NCBI RefSeq assembly: GCF_013415115.1
Contig: NZ_JACCDD010000006.1
Location: forward strand, 248,001 to 312,000
From: Vreelandella zhaodongensis
Lineage (GTDB): Bacteria; Pseudomonadota; Gammaproteobacteria; Pseudomonadales; Halomonadaceae
Direction: 5' to 3'
Length of the DNA stretch: 64,000 bases
Both the position numbers and the translations under genes were made by a program. Shown here one piece after another: positions 16,992-26,695 of the stretch (within the stretch, counting starts at the first letter, position 1; the number at the start of each line of letters is the position of its first letter). The notes beneath the pieces are model-generated. The model was not told the DNA's origin and did not search any database. It was given only the letters and a program-made list of their open reading frames with translations.

Positions 16992-17618
16992 ATGTTTACA
17001 GGCATCGTACAAGGCGTTGCACCCGTGGTGGCAGTGAACGAGCTAGAAGAGTTTCGCACGCATGTCGTCGCATTACCTGAGGAGATGCGCCATGGGCTTG
17101 CTATCGGCGCATCGGTGGCACATAACGGCGTTTGTTTGACGGTAACAGCCATTAATGGTGAAAACGTCAGCTTCGACTTAATGCGTGAAACGTTACGATT
17201 GACCAATCTTGGTGCAATTACACCAGGTCAGTGCGTCAATATAGAGCGGGCGGCTCGCTTTGGCGATGAGATTGGTGGCCACTCTATGTCTGGCCATATT
17301 ATCTGTATGGCAAAGGTGGTAGCGATAGAAGAGGCTCCCAACAATCGTCGGCTATGGTTTTTGCTGCCGGAAAAAGTGGCCAAGTTTGTTTTTGAAAAGG
17401 GCTACATTGGTGTCGATGGCATTAGCTTGACAGTAGGTGATGTTCGTCATGCAGCTGACGGTGACGGCGTTGAGTTCAGCGTTAACCTGATTCCAGAAAC
17501 GCTGGCGCGCACGGTTCTGAGGGATCGGATGCTGGGGGATCAGGTAAATATAGAGATCGACCCACAAACCCAGGTGATTGTTGAGACGGTTGAAAGGGTG
17601 CTGGCAAGCCGCCTTTGA
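16992..17618 (+). CDS. ribE: Riboflavin synthase, alpha subunit
   Basis: It dismutates two 6,7-dimethyl-8-ribityllumazine molecules to riboflavin. The 208 residues show the internal duplication of two lumazine-binding beta-barrels: [12 protein letters not shown] … [10 protein letters not shown] (1–90) and [15 protein letters not shown] … [15 protein letters not shown] (97–190). An AAGGGGAAAG site precedes the ATG. The gene stands alone here, without ribBA or ribH. The 230 bases between the metN promoter and this gene are AT-rich; I could not find an FMN riboswitch there. Confidence 0.95.
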   Translation: MFTGIVQGVAPVVAVNELEEFRTHVVALPEEMRHGLAIGASVAHNGVCLTVTAINGENVSFDLMRETLRLTNLGAITPGQCVNIERAARFGDEIGGHSMSGHIICMAKVVAIEEAPNNRRLWFLLPEKVAKFVFEKGYIGVDGISLTVGDVRHAADGDGVEFSVNLIPETLARTVLRDRMLGDQVNIEIDPQTQVIVETVERVLASRL

Positions 17619-17706
17619 TGGCGTATTTCGGCGTTGCGTTGACCGATCGGTTAGCTTATGGCCTAAAGTTTGCTAAAGATAATAGATAGGCGGGTGTATG
17701 CCCGCT

Positions 17707-17768
17707 AAAGCCAGCTGCACATGAAGTCTCGCATCGCGTAGAGGCTTTCGGTAGTATGTGCGGCTTTT
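17707..17768 (+). promoter_or_regulatory. Structured leader before the purine permease gene
   Basis: AAAGCC (17707–17712) and GCACAT (17717–17722) can pair with ATGTGC (17756–17761) and GGCTTT (17762–17767), ending in a short T run. AAAGCC can alternatively pair with an internal GGCTTT (17743–17748). Two exclusive folds ahead of a transporter gene suggest attenuation. No known riboswitch class was recognised. Confidence 0.35.
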
Positions 17769-17817
17769 CTCGCACCAAGGGACGCCTACAGCGTTAGCGC
17801 GAAGGACAAAAAACGAT

Positions 17818-19116
17818 ATGAAACTTCTGGACAATTACTTCAAGCTCAGCGAGCAGAAGACCAATGTGAAGACGGAAGTGATCGCTGGTATCACGACGTT
17901 TCTCACCATGGCTTACATTATTTTTGTGAATCCGAGCATCCTTTCGGAAGCGGGAATGGATTACGGAGCTGTGTTCGTGGCTACCTGCGTTGCTGCTGCG
18001 ATCGGCTGTTTCATAATGGGCCTCTGGGCTAATTACCCCATTGCTCAAGCACCCGGCATGGGGTTGAACGCCTTCTTTACCTACGGTGTCGTGTTGGGTA
18101 TGGGGTATACCTGGGAGGCGGCTTTGGGGGCCGTATTCTTCTCTGGTTTTGCGTTCTTCCTGCTGAGTATTTTTAAAGTGCGCGAATGGATCATTAATTC
18201 CATACCGCTTTCACTACGCTTAGGGATCGCGGCGGGTATTGGCTTGTTCCTGGCAATGATTGCACTTAAAAATGCCGGCATCGTTGTGGCTCATCCGGCT
18301 ACTTATGTTGCGTTGGGTGATCTTTCTCAACCTGCAGCGATTTATGCCCTATTAGGCTTTTTCGTTATTACGGCGCTTTCCTATTTGCGCGTCACCGGCG
18401 CTGTAATGATTGGCATCTTGGGTATCACCGTGCTGGCAATGGTTCTGGGTCATAATCAGTATGGCGGTATTATGTCGATGCCGCCTTCTATTGCGCCCAC
18501 GTTTATGGCGATGGATCTTATGGGTGCGCTGGATGTGGCAATGCTGAGCGTTATCTTCGCCTTCCTGTTTGTTGACCTGTTCGACACGTCAGGCACGCTA
18601 GTGGGCGTTGCCCATCGTGGCAAGCTGTTGGATGAAAATGGCAAGCTGCCGCGTATTGGTCGTGCCATGATGGCAGATAGTACTGCTTCTATGGCGGGTG
18701 CTGCGCTGGGTACGTCGACAACCACTAGCTATATCGAATCAACGGCAGGCATCGCTTCTGGCGGGCGCACCGGTTTAACCGCCGTCGTCGTGGGCGTGTT
18801 ATTTTTGATCAGTCTTTTCTTTGCGCCGTTGGCTGGGTCTATACCTGCTTACGCGACAGCAGGTGCGCTGCTATACGTAGCAGTATTGATGGCGGGTAGT
18901 CTGGCAAATGCTAATTGGGAAGACCCCACCGATGCCGCTCCGGTGCTAATTGCAGCGCTGGCGATGCCACTGACATTTTCGATTGCAGAAGGTATCGCGC
19001 TTGGCTTCATCAGCTATGTAGCGATCAAGGCACTGGCAGGGCGTTTTAGTGACCTTAATCCAGCTGTTATTATCCTGGCACTACTTTTTGCGGCGAAATT
19101 TCTATTCCTGGGTTAA
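17818..19116 (+). CDS. AzgA-type purine permease (NCS2)
   Basis: The start at 17818 (MKLLDNYFKLSEQKTNVKTEVIAGITTFLTMAYIIFVNPSIL) follows GAAGGA and gives 432 residues with about 12–14 hydrophobic segments. Family motifs include APGMGLNAFFTYGVV, LFDTSGTLVGVA and the nucleobase-pocket region GTSTTTSYIESTAGIASGGRTGLTAV. E. coli relatives are the hypoxanthine/guanine permeases GhxP/GhxQ and adenine permeases AdeP/AdeQ; which base is carried cannot be decided here. Position directly before apt and gpt suggests import of adenine, guanine, hypoxanthine or xanthine for salvage. Confidence 0.9.
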   Translation: MKLLDNYFKLSEQKTNVKTEVIAGITTFLTMAYIIFVNPSILSEAGMDYGAVFVATCVAAAIGCFIMGLWANYPIAQAPGMGLNAFFTYGVVLGMGYTWEAALGAVFFSGFAFFLLSIFKVREWIINSIPLSLRLGIAAGIGLFLAMIALKNAGIVVAHPATYVALGDLSQPAAIYALLGFFVITALSYLRVTGAVMIGILGITVLAMVLGHNQYGGIMSMPPSIAPTFMAMDLMGALDVAMLSVIFAFLFVDLFDTSGTLVGVAHRGKLLDENGKLPRIGRAMMADSTASMAGAALGTSTTTSYIESTAGIASGGRTGLTAVVVGVLFLISLFFAPLAGSIPAYATAGALLYVAVLMAGSLANANWEDPTDAAPVLIAALAMPLTFSIAEGIALGFISYVAIKALAGRFSDLNPAVIILALLFAAKFLFLG

Positions 19117-19151
19117 ATAACCCGCTTTACTATTAATCAATGAGAGACGCG

Positions 19152-19697
19152 ATGAGCATCTACGGCGACTACATTAAGTCCGTCATTCGCACGGTTCCCG
19201 ACTGGCCAGAGCAGGGCGTAAATTTTCGTGATATTACGCCGTTGCTGCAAAATAGCGCTGCCTTCCGCAAGCTGATCGATAGCTTTGTGCATCGCTACCA
19301 GGAAATGAACTTGGATGCCATCGCGGCCATTGATGCGCGTGGTTTTATCATCGGTGCGCCATTGGCCTACGAGCTTGGGTGTAGCTTTGTCCCAGTTCGT
19401 AAGAAAGGTAAGCTGCCATTCAAAACGATCAGTGAAACCTACACGCTTGAGTATGGCCATTCTGAGGTCGAGCTCCACTCGGATGCTTTTCAGGAAAATG
19501 ATCGTATCCTGCTAATGGATGACCTCATCGCAACCGGTGGAACCATGCTGGCAGCGGCAAACCTAATTCAGCGCTCAGGTGGCCAGGTGGTTGAAACGGC
19601 CACGATTATTGATTTGCCTGAGCTGGGCGGTTCACAGAAAATTCGCGATGCTGGGTATAGCGTATTCGCGGTATGTTCATTCACAGAAGACGAGTAA
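19152..19697 (+). CDS. apt: Adenine phosphoribosyltransferase
   Basis: It converts adenine plus PRPP to AMP. The 181 residues contain [53 protein letters not shown]…SETYTLEYG and the PRPP loop [18 protein letters not shown] five bases upstream favours the ATG at 19152 over the one at 19140, which has no ribosome site. It lies 35 bases after the purine permease gene and 8 bases before gpt, forming a salvage operon. Confidence 0.94.
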   Translation: MSIYGDYIKSVIRTVPDWPEQGVNFRDITPLLQNSAAFRKLIDSFVHRYQEMNLDAIAAIDARGFIIGAPLAYELGCSFVPVRKKGKLPFKTISETYTLEYGHSEVELHSDAFQENDRILLMDDLIATGGTMLAAANLIQRSGGQVVETATIIDLPELGGSQKIRDAGYSVFAVCSFTEDE

Positions 19698-19705
19698 CGC
19701 CTCCT

Positions 19706-20185
19706 ATGAGCAGCGAACGCTACCATCAACACTTCACCGTTTCCTGGGATCAGTTGCACCGCGATGTGCGCCAGCTGTGTCATCAATTGATTGAACGGGA
19801 TTTTAAAGGCATCGTAGCGATTACCCGCGGAGGCTTGATCCCAGCGGCGCTGATTGCTCGGGAATTGAATATCCGCTTAATCGATACCGTGTGTATTAAA
19901 AGCTACGACCACATGGATCAGGGTGGTTTAGACATCATGAAGGGTGTTGATCATGATGGCGAAGGCTGGTTATTGGTCGATGACTTAGTGGATACAGGGA
20001 AAACTGCGCGCGCGGTGCGTGAAATGTTGCCCAACGCGCACTTTGTGACGATTTATGCCAAGCCAGAAGGGCGCCCTCTGGTGGATCAATACCTTACCGA
20101 AGTAGCTCAGCAGTGCTGGATCCAGTTCCCTTGGGATATGGGCATTGCGTATGTTGAGCCGCTAGCAGATCAAATGAAGAAGTAA
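19706..20185 (+). CDS. gpt: Xanthine/guanine phosphoribosyltransferase
   Basis: The start at 19706 ([17 protein letters not shown]) gives 159 residues, close to E. coli Gpt (152). The frame extends upstream into apt but without a ribosome site. Motifs are [21 protein letters not shown] and the PRPP loop [17 protein letters not shown], followed by the xanthine/guanine pocket [12 protein letters not shown] near the C-terminus. It salvages guanine and xanthine (hypoxanthine less well) at the inner face of the membrane. A separate hypoxanthine-type enzyme is encoded at 31455. Confidence 0.93.
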   Translation: MSSERYHQHFTVSWDQLHRDVRQLCHQLIERDFKGIVAITRGGLIPAALIARELNIRLIDTVCIKSYDHMDQGGLDIMKGVDHDGEGWLLVDDLVDTGKTARAVREMLPNAHFVTIYAKPEGRPLVDQYLTEVAQQCWIQFPWDMGIAYVEPLADQMKK

Positions 20186-20186
20186 T

Positions 20187-20870
20187 ATGGCTAACCCGCT
20201 ACCCGATGACTGGAGCCAATGGCTCGGGCAAGAGTTTCAGGCTGATTACATGTCAGCGTTGAAAGCATTTCTGGCCCAACAAAAATCGGCTAAAAAAATT
20301 ATTTACCCCCACTCTTCGAACTGGTTTCGTGCCTTTGAGCTGACACCGTTGGCCTCTGTCAAAGTAGTGATTCTAGGTCAAGACCCTTACCACGGGCCTA
20401 ATCAAGCCCATGGGTTGTGCTTTTCAGTGCAGCCGGGCATTCAAGTGCCTCCCTCTTTGGTTAACATCTATAAAGAGTTAGCCAATGATGTGGGCTTTGT
20501 ACCTGTTCGCCATGGTTTTTTGGAGTCTTGGGCAACGCAGGGGGTGTTGCTTCTTAACACGGCATTAACCGTGGAGCAGGGCAATGCTGCCTCTCATCGT
20601 GGTAAAGGGTGGGAGCACTTTACTGATCGCGCCATTGAGACGGTTAGCCAGCGCGCTGAGCCTTGCGTTTTTCTGTTATGGGGCAGCCATGCGCGTCAGA
20701 AGAAAGCGCTGGTTGATCAATCGCGCCACTTGGTATTGGAGTCGCCACATCCATCTCCGCTTTCAGCACATCGAGGTTTTTTTGGTAACCACCACTTCTC
20801 TCGCGCAAATCAGTTTTTAGCGGAGCATGGGCGTTCACCGATTGAGTGGCAATTGCCGGAAACCCCTTAA
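20187..20870 (+). CDS. ung: Uracil-DNA glycosylase
   Basis: It removes uracil from DNA. The family-1 signatures are both intact: the water-activating loop [22 protein letters not shown] (D66) and the DNA-intercalating [13 protein letters not shown] near residue 190, plus [12 protein letters not shown]. The 227-residue length is typical. It starts one base after the gpt stop, so it is cotranscribed with the base-salvage genes, an arrangement thematically linked to uracil metabolism with upp and uraA next. Confidence 0.96.
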   Translation: MANPLPDDWSQWLGQEFQADYMSALKAFLAQQKSAKKIIYPHSSNWFRAFELTPLASVKVVILGQDPYHGPNQAHGLCFSVQPGIQVPPSLVNIYKELANDVGFVPVRHGFLESWATQGVLLLNTALTVEQGNAASHRGKGWEHFTDRAIETVSQRAEPCVFLLWGSHARQKKALVDQSRHLVLESPHPSPLSAHRGFFGNHHFSRANQFLAEHGRSPIEWQLPETP

Positions 20871-20967
20871 CCTAATGGTCAGTTGCGGGTAGAATGGCGC
20901 GCAATTTTGTAAGCTTGTCGATGCGACCTAGGTCGTGATCCTGAATCCCCTGCTGTGAGGAAGTCCC

Positions 20968-21597
20968 ATGAGTGTTTACGCCATTAACCATCCGCTTGTT
21001 CAACATAAGCTGGGACTAATGCGCGAAGCTGATTTAAGCACAAAGAGCTTCCGTGAGCTAGCAGGTGAAGTCGCTAAGCTTTTGACCTATGAAGCCACAA
21101 AAGGTCTGGAGCTAGAGGATCATGAGATTCAAGGCTGGAACAATGAGCCGATCGCAACGCGTCGTCTGAAAGGCAAAAAAGTAACGGTCGTGCCAATTCT
21201 GCGAGCAGGTTTAGGCATGTTGGAAGGCGTAACCGACCTGATACCCAGCGCACGCGTCAGCGTGGTAGGTCTCTACCGCGATGAAGAAACACTTCAGCCA
21301 GTGCCCTATTTTGCCAAGTTTGCCAACGATATCGAAGAGCGCATGGCGCTTGTCATTGACCCAATGCTGGCGACGGGTGGTTCAATGGTAGCCACGCTGG
21401 ATATGCTTCGAGAGCGTGGTTGTGAGCACATGAAGGTGATTGTGCTGGTAGCCGCGCCGGAGGGCATTAAGCGGGTTCAGGAGGCGTACCCCGACATTGA
21501 GATTTACACCGCGTCGGTGGATGACCGCCTTGATGAGCATGGTTACATCGTACCGGGCTTAGGTGATGCCGGTGATAAGATCTTCGGAACGCGCTAA
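20968..21597 (+). CDS. upp: Uracil phosphoribosyltransferase
   Basis: It forms UMP from uracil and PRPP. The 209 residues match E. coli Upp in length; motifs include [35 protein letters not shown] and the PRPP loop [19 protein letters not shown], ending with the uracil-binding [24 protein letters not shown] precedes the ATG. A terminator separates it from uraA, so the two may be only partly cotranscribed. Confidence 0.96.
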   Translation: MSVYAINHPLVQHKLGLMREADLSTKSFRELAGEVAKLLTYEATKGLELEDHEIQGWNNEPIATRRLKGKKVTVVPILRAGLGMLEGVTDLIPSARVSVVGLYRDEETLQPVPYFAKFANDIEERMALVIDPMLATGGSMVATLDMLRERGCEHMKVIVLVAAPEGIKRVQEAYPDIEIYTASVDDRLDEHGYIVPGLGDAGDKIFGTR

Positions 21598-21611
21598 GCG
21601 TTTTGTATACC

Positions 21612-21648
21612 AATGCCCCTTACGCTTTGCGTTGGGGGCATTTTTTTG
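21612..21648 (+). terminator. Terminator between upp and uraA
   Basis: AATGCCCC pairs with GGGGCATT (inner TACGC/GCGT pairing extends the stem), followed by a run of T. It would lower transcription into uraA. Confidence 0.8.
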
Positions 21649-21685
21649 ACTAATCACCTCTAACGAATTCATTGGAAGCGTCTAG

Positions 21686-22915
21686 ATGAGTAACTCAGCG
21701 AGTCAGGAGTCGTGGCCGAAAGTTGTGCTAACGGGTGCGCAGATGCTGTTTGTCGCCTTTGGTGCCTTGGTCTTAGTGCCACTATTGACTGGGTTAGATC
21801 CCAGTGTTGCGCTATTTACCGCCGGCATCGGTACGCTGGTGTTTCATGGAGTGACAAAACAGTCTGTGCCCGTATTTCTTGCGTCATCTTTTGCGTTTAT
21901 CGCGCCTATCCAAGGGTCGGTTGCCAGTTTTGGTGTGTCGGCGACGTTAGGTGGCTTGATGGCCGCGGGGTTGGTTTATGTCGTTATTTCCCAGGCGGTA
22001 CGCTTAAAGGGCACCGCGTGGTTGCATCGGCTATTACCGCCTGTGGTGGTTGGGCCGGTGATTATGGTGATTGGTTTGGCACTGGCGCCGGTTGCCGTCA
22101 GTATGGCGACCGGGGAAACCAGCGATAATATCGGCTATGGTCAAGCCATTTTTCTTTCAATGGCAAGCTTGTTAGTCACGCTAGTGTTGGCTGTCTTTGG
22201 GCGGGGAATTCTGCGTTTAGTGCCGATAATGGGCGGGATTGCGACTGGGTATATTCTAGCGCTAATCATGGGGGGTGTTGACTTTACTGCCGTTCGCGAA
22301 GCTGCATGGCTGTCAGTCCCTAGCTTCACTGCGCCAAGTTTTCACTGGGCCGCTATTCTCTTTATGATTCCGGTCGCTATTGCGCCTGCCGTTGAGCATA
22401 TTGGCGATATGGTGGCGATTGGTTCAGTAACGCGTAAAAACTACCTGGAAAAGCCAGGTTTGCATCGCACACTGCTGGGTGATGGTTTGGCGACTACCGT
22501 GGCAGCGCTGTTTGGTGGGCCACCTAATACGACGTACTCCGAAGTGACCGGGGCAGTGACTCTGACAAAAGCATTTAATCCCAAATATATGATAGTGGCT
22601 GCCATTATTGCGATTGTGCTGGCTTTTGTTGGCAAACTGGGAGCACTGTTGCAAACCATTCCAGGCCCTGTGATGGGCGGCATTATGACACTGCTGTTCG
22701 GGTCAATTGCGGTCATTGGTATGAACACGCTTGTACGAGCAGGACAATCGTTAACGGCTGCCCGTAATTTGGTCGTTGTCTCATTGATTTTGGTGTTCGG
22801 GATAGGCGGAATGCAGTTTGGCGGTGGTCAGTTTACCCTCCAGGGTGTCAGTTTGGCGGCACTGGTAGGCATTGCGCTAAACTGGATATTGCCTACTGAA
22901 AAAGAGGGTGAGTAG
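21686..22915 (+). CDS. uraA: Uracil permease (NCS2)
   Basis: The 409-residue membrane protein has about 14 hydrophobic segments. It has the NAT/NCS2 signatures PVAIAPAVEHIGDMVAIG (the His-Glu that contact the base in UraA) and GGPPNTTYSEVTGAVTLTKAFNPKYM. It imports uracil with protons for conversion by Upp, which is encoded just upstream. It is more similar to UraA than to the AzgA-type carrier at 17.8 kb. Confidence 0.93.
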   Translation: MSNSASQESWPKVVLTGAQMLFVAFGALVLVPLLTGLDPSVALFTAGIGTLVFHGVTKQSVPVFLASSFAFIAPIQGSVASFGVSATLGGLMAAGLVYVVISQAVRLKGTAWLHRLLPPVVVGPVIMVIGLALAPVAVSMATGETSDNIGYGQAIFLSMASLLVTLVLAVFGRGILRLVPIMGGIATGYILALIMGGVDFTAVREAAWLSVPSFTAPSFHWAAILFMIPVAIAPAVEHIGDMVAIGSVTRKNYLEKPGLHRTLLGDGLATTVAALFGGPPNTTYSEVTGAVTLTKAFNPKYMIVAAIIAIVLAFVGKLGALLQTIPGPVMGGIMTLLFGSIAVIGMNTLVRAGQSLTAARNLVVVSLILVFGIGGMQFGGGQFTLQGVSLAALVGIALNWILPTEKEGE

Positions 22916-22946
22916 TGCTTGTCTCGGTGAATATTGGGAGTCGTTA

Positions 22947-23495
22947 ATGAAAGAGACAATGGGGAGTCCGTTTCCTGTGCTAGGCATTGCCGCGTGGAGC
23001 GGCACGGGAAAAACGACCCTATTAGCACAGCTATTGCCTCGTTTGCGTGAGGCAGGGCTAAAGGTGGGGGTTATCAAACATGCCCACCACAGCTTCGACG
23101 TAGATCAGCCGGGAAAGGATAGCTACAAGCTGCGCTGCGCTGGCGCTGCCCCGATGCTGATTGCGTCACGACAGCGCTATGCCATGATGCAAGAAACACC
23201 AGGCCAAGAAGAGCCAGATTTGGCTCACCTGCTCTCGTTGATGGTTGCCCATGCACCTGATCTGGTCATCGTCGAAGGGTTCAAGGCGTGGCCAATCCCC
23301 AAGCTAGTCCTTTACCGTGAGGGTATTGGAGATAGCTCGATTACGTCTAGCCATTGGGTGCAAGCGGTGGCGATAAGTGACCCGCTGACGGTGCCGCTCA
23401 GTCCGGCCGTGGAGCAGTTGGACCTTAATAACATTGATACCATTACCCAATGGGTGATCAACTGGACGAACACCCACCCGAGTGCCCAGGCTTGA
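22947..23495 (+). CDS. mobB: Molybdopterin-guanine dinucleotide biosynthesis adapter MobB
   Basis: This P-loop GTPase assists MobA in attaching GMP to molybdopterin. Walker A is GIAAWSGTGKTTLLAQLL, followed by GLKVGVIKHAHHSFDVDQPGKDSYKLRCAGA, which is diagnostic for MobB, and DLVIVEGFKAWPIPKLVLYR. GGGAG six bases upstream favours the ATG at 22947, giving 182 residues; an in-frame earlier start at 22908 would overlap uraA. It opens the molybdenum cofactor cluster mobB–moaCD–moaE. moaA and mobA are not visible here. Confidence 0.93.
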   Translation: MKETMGSPFPVLGIAAWSGTGKTTLLAQLLPRLREAGLKVGVIKHAHHSFDVDQPGKDSYKLRCAGAAPMLIASRQRYAMMQETPGQEEPDLAHLLSLMVAHAPDLVIVEGFKAWPIPKLVLYREGIGDSSITSSHWVQAVAISDPLTVPLSPAVEQLDLNNIDTITQWVINWTNTHPSAQA

Positions 23496-23526
23496 TAACA
23501 GCATGGCTTGATAAAAAGGTAACGAC

Positions 23527-24321
23527 ATGCAGCTAACCCATCTCAATACACGCGGCGAAGCCAATATGGTTGACGTCGGAGATAAGCGGGAGACACGCCG
23601 CGAAGCGGTGGCTTCTGGTCGTATCGTTATGCAACCCAAAACGTTGCAACTGCTGACCGATAATGCGCTGCCTAAAGGCGATGTGTTGGCAACGGCCCGT
23701 ATTGCTGGTATCCAGGCGGCTAAGCGCACCCACGAATTAATTCCACTATGCCATGCGCTGGCACTTTCAAAAGTTGCTGTCGACTTTGACGTTGATCACG
23801 CTAATGGTTGCGTTCATGTCTCTGCACTTTGCCGTCTTGACGGGCGCACTGGGGTAGAGATGGAGGCGTTAACGGCGGTGTCGGTGGCGTGTCTTACGCT
23901 GTACGATATGTGTAAGGCAGTTGATAAAGAGATGTATATTGAAGCGGTTCAGCTGGATAGTAAACGTGGAGGCGTGCGTGGTGACTATCAGCGTGGCTTG
24001 CCCGAGCCTATTGTGACTGGCGGTAGTGCGGTAGGTGAGGTCAGGCTTGGTGAGCGCTGCGCCTCACCTTGCGTGCGGGTAAAATTTCTCGCCGAGCTAC
24101 GCGAGCAAATCGAAGAAAGCGATATGTCTATTGGCTTGGATCAGCTGCCCAGCCGAGATGTGGCTGGCTTGAAAGCCGCATTAAACGCCCAGGATGCACG
24201 TTTTGGTGTGCTGTCTGACCAGCGTACGCTGTGTGCCATTAATCAAGTGATGGCAAATGACAGTGCACGGCTCACCGATGAGGATGAAGTGGCTTTTTTC
24301 CCTCCAGTGACGGGCGGGTAA
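23527..24321 (+). CDS. moaC: Fused MoaC–MoaD molybdopterin biosynthesis protein
   Basis: The single 264-residue frame joins two enzymes that are usually separate. Residues 1–155 are MoaC (cyclic pyranopterin monophosphate synthase), with [19 protein letters not shown] and the catalytic YDMCKAVDK (D127, K130). A linker (156–181) leads to an ubiquitin-fold MoaD-like domain (182–264) beginning [11 protein letters not shown] and ending PPVTGG. The C-terminal double glycine is where MoaD is adenylated and thiocarboxylated for MoaE. No stop or frame shift is visible between domains. moaE follows after four bases, so the fusion replaces a free moaD gene. Confidence 0.9.
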   Translation: MQLTHLNTRGEANMVDVGDKRETRREAVASGRIVMQPKTLQLLTDNALPKGDVLATARIAGIQAAKRTHELIPLCHALALSKVAVDFDVDHANGCVHVSALCRLDGRTGVEMEALTAVSVACLTLYDMCKAVDKEMYIEAVQLDSKRGGVRGDYQRGLPEPIVTGGSAVGEVRLGERCASPCVRVKFLAELREQIEESDMSIGLDQLPSRDVAGLKAALNAQDARFGVLSDQRTLCAINQVMANDSARLTDEDEVAFFPPVTGG

Positions 24322-24325
24322 ACAA

Positions 24326-24802
24326 ATGACAAACATAGAAGCAACTGAGCTGGATATTAGCGTTAGGGTTCAGCAAGTGCCGTTTGCTATGGATGAAGGG
24401 TATGAAAGTGTCCTTCATCAGCGCAGCGATATCGGTGCTATTGTGACGTTTACTGGGCTCGTGCGTGATTTCAATGAGACGCCTGACGTTACTGGTCTTA
24501 CGCTTGAGCACTATCCAGGAATGACAGAACGTACACTCATTCAGATCGGTGAGCAGGCGTGCCAGCGTTGGGAGCTCCAGGCGGTGCGGATTGTTCATCG
24601 CGTTGGCGACTTAGCGCCGGGTGATCCAATTGTGCGAGTGTTGGTGGCAAGTGCTCATCGCCGCGAAGCGTTTCAAGCCTGCGACTTTATTATGGATTAT
24701 TTGAAAACACAGGCACCATTTTGGAAAAAAGAGCACTCTCGTCATGGTGCTTACTGGGTGCAAGAGCGACACGCTGATCATCAAGATGCCGCCCGCTGGT
24801 AA
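24326..24802 (+). CDS. moaE: Molybdopterin synthase catalytic subunit
   Basis: MoaE takes sulfur from the thiocarboxylated MoaD tail to convert cPMP to molybdopterin. The 158 residues show GAIVTFTGLVRDFNE, LTLEHYPGMTERTL, VRIVHRVGDLAPGDPIV, SAHRREAFQACDFIMDYLK and the catalytic-lysine segment KTQAPFWKKEHS. It starts four bases after the MoaC–MoaD fusion, its partner. It is convergent with the RNase J-like gene, with 11 bases between. Confidence 0.95.
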   Translation: MTNIEATELDISVRVQQVPFAMDEGYESVLHQRSDIGAIVTFTGLVRDFNETPDVTGLTLEHYPGMTERTLIQIGEQACQRWELQAVRIVHRVGDLAPGDPIVRVLVASAHRREAFQACDFIMDYLKTQAPFWKKEHSRHGAYWVQERHADHQDAARW

Positions 24803-24813
24803 ATTTCAGTGAC

Positions 24814-26502
24814 TTAAGTATCGCTGCTCAGTGGTGCTGAAGAGGGCATTTCAGTTGCCATGATCTGTAGGTGTACTTCGGGCATGTGCTGCAGGTGATT
24901 CGCTAACCAGTGAATTAACCTTGGTTGAAGCGCTTGACGTAAATCGGCGAGGGTGTCTGCTTCAATCTCTTCTAGCTGATCGTCTAGCCACTCGCTGAAA
25001 CTGTCTTCATCCAGCGGGCTAGCGCCGCTGGCGTCAAGCATTAACCGACCAATGCGACACCAGCCAGTGTCCGTTGCGGTGACTGGAAGTGCTAAGAATA
25101 AACTACCGCGTTGCGTCGTCGTGTGGGAGCCGCCATCAAGCCCTGGGTGAGCTACAACGCTGTTTTGGTTAACAATGCACGGTGGTTGAGGGTGGCGAGC
25201 CTCACAGCGTAACCCCTGGCTATCGAAGACAAGCATATCGCCGTTTACCGGTGCCAATGGAGCGCTAATGCCTAAGCGGCTGGCAATTTCCTGGTGTGCT
25301 GCCTGGTGGCGCGCTTCCCCGTGAACCGGCAGTAATGTTTTCGGGCGAACCCATTGATAAAGCTTCCTCAGTTCATCTTCGGCAGGATGGCCAGTGGCGT
25401 GCAGTTCGGGGTGATTCATCTCATCGAAAATGGACACGCCCAGCTGTCCTAGACGTGTTTTGAGCTGTTCAATGGGGCGCTCGTTGCCAGGAATAGCTTT
25501 GGCTGAAAAGATAATGCTATCGCCTTGTTCCAAATCCACAAACGGGTGTCTGCGCTGCGCTAAGCGTTGCAGGGCGGCCCGTGGTTCTCCTTGGCTGCCA
25601 GTGGCAATAATGACCACTTCCTTAGCAGGTAAATAGCCCAAATCATGGGAAGGTACTAGCGCCGGAAAATCATCAAGGTAGCCTAATCCTTTTGCGACGC
25701 TCACCATGCGCTCCATCGAACGGCCCATCAGGCTTACGCGTCGGCCACAGGCTTGGGCAGCTAGCCCGATCGCTAACACGCGTGCGAGATTGCTGGCAAA
25801 GCATGATACGACCACACGCCCTGTGCACTGTTTTAATGTGCGCGCGAGTGCTTTGGCAACATCTCCCTCGCTACCAGAATGGCCAGGCATAGGGGCATTG
25901 GTAGAGTCGCCTACCAGCAGGTCAACAGGAGCGAGTGCTCGAAACTGGGCGGCATTAATCGGCGAGCCAATTAATGGGCTAGCATCTAATTTCCAGTCGC
26001 CAGTGTGGAGGATACGGTAATCGCCAGCCTGCATTATGATGGCGCAGCTTTCGGGGATCGAGTGAGTTACCGGTAGATAGCGAAGTGTAAAAGGGCCTGT
26101 TTCCATAGCATCGCCCGGCTCAACGACTTGAATGGCGGCGCTACTGAGCTGATGCTCCGCAAACTTGTGACGCAGCAAGCCTGCAGCTAGCGGTGTTGCA
26201 AAAATTGGGCAGTTCCATTTAGGCCAAAGCCATGCCACCGCGCCAATGTGATCCTCATGGCCGTGGGTAATGTAGAGTGCTTTGGGGGCAATGTTTAGCG
26301 CTGCCAATGTATCGGTATTCGGAACCTGCAAAGGTGAGTTAGGTAGATCCTGACGAATCATCATGCCGCAGTCGACGGCAATCCACTCATCGTCGTATCC
26401 ATACAGCGTAAGGTTCATTCCTATTTCACCACATCCACCTAGCGGCAGAAGACGCAGGGGAGGGCGACGGCGGGGACGAAGTTGAACGCGTGGTGGATGC
26501 AT
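24814..26502 (-). CDS. RNase J-like beta-CASP metallo-beta-lactamase ribonuclease
   Basis: The 562-residue protein has the RNase J layout. The metallo-beta-lactamase fold carries HGHEDH (80–85), a VTHSIPES loop and LHTGDWKLD. The beta-CASP region has VSCFASNLARV and IATGSQGEPRAAL, then HATGHPAEDEL and LLPVHGEARH. RNase J proteins process RNA by 5'-exo and endo cleavage. They are characteristic of Gram-positives, alphaproteobacteria and cyanobacteria but occur in some gammaproteobacteria. The C-terminal ~130 residues diverge. The start has no good ribosome site, and the N-terminal Arg/Pro-rich stretch is unusual. Confidence 0.85.
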   Translation of the reverse strand: MHPPRVQLRPRRRPPLRLLPLGGCGEIGMNLTLYGYDDEWIAVDCGMMIRQDLPNSPLQVPNTDTLAALNIAPKALYITHGHEDHIGAVAWLWPKWNCPIFATPLAAGLLRHKFAEHQLSSAAIQVVEPGDAMETGPFTLRYLPVTHSIPESCAIIMQAGDYRILHTGDWKLDASPLIGSPINAAQFRALAPVDLLVGDSTNAPMPGHSGSEGDVAKALARTLKQCTGRVVVSCFASNLARVLAIGLAAQACGRRVSLMGRSMERMVSVAKGLGYLDDFPALVPSHDLGYLPAKEVVIIATGSQGEPRAALQRLAQRRHPFVDLEQGDSIIFSAKAIPGNERPIEQLKTRLGQLGVSIFDEMNHPELHATGHPAEDELRKLYQWVRPKTLLPVHGEARHQAAHQEIASRLGISAPLAPVNGDMLVFDSQGLRCEARHPQPPCIVNQNSVVAHPGLDGGSHTTTQRGSLFLALPVTATDTGWCRIGRLMLDASGASPLDEDSFSEWLDDQLEEIEADTLADLRQALQPRLIHWLANHLQHMPEVHLQIMATEMPSSAPLSSDT

Positions 26503-26695
26503 CAGTAATGAAAAGCCTAAAAAGTAAGACCTTAACTATACGGGAAGGCAGGGGCGGGTAACAATCATCAAGGCGCTTGCCACGGTGCTTCCTTAGGGGG
26601 GTTACGGTACACTAAGCCATCTATTTGTGATTTTTTTCCGCCTCTGGCGGGTGCTTGTCGAACGTGCCGTCAAAATACGTATAGAGTGTTAACTT

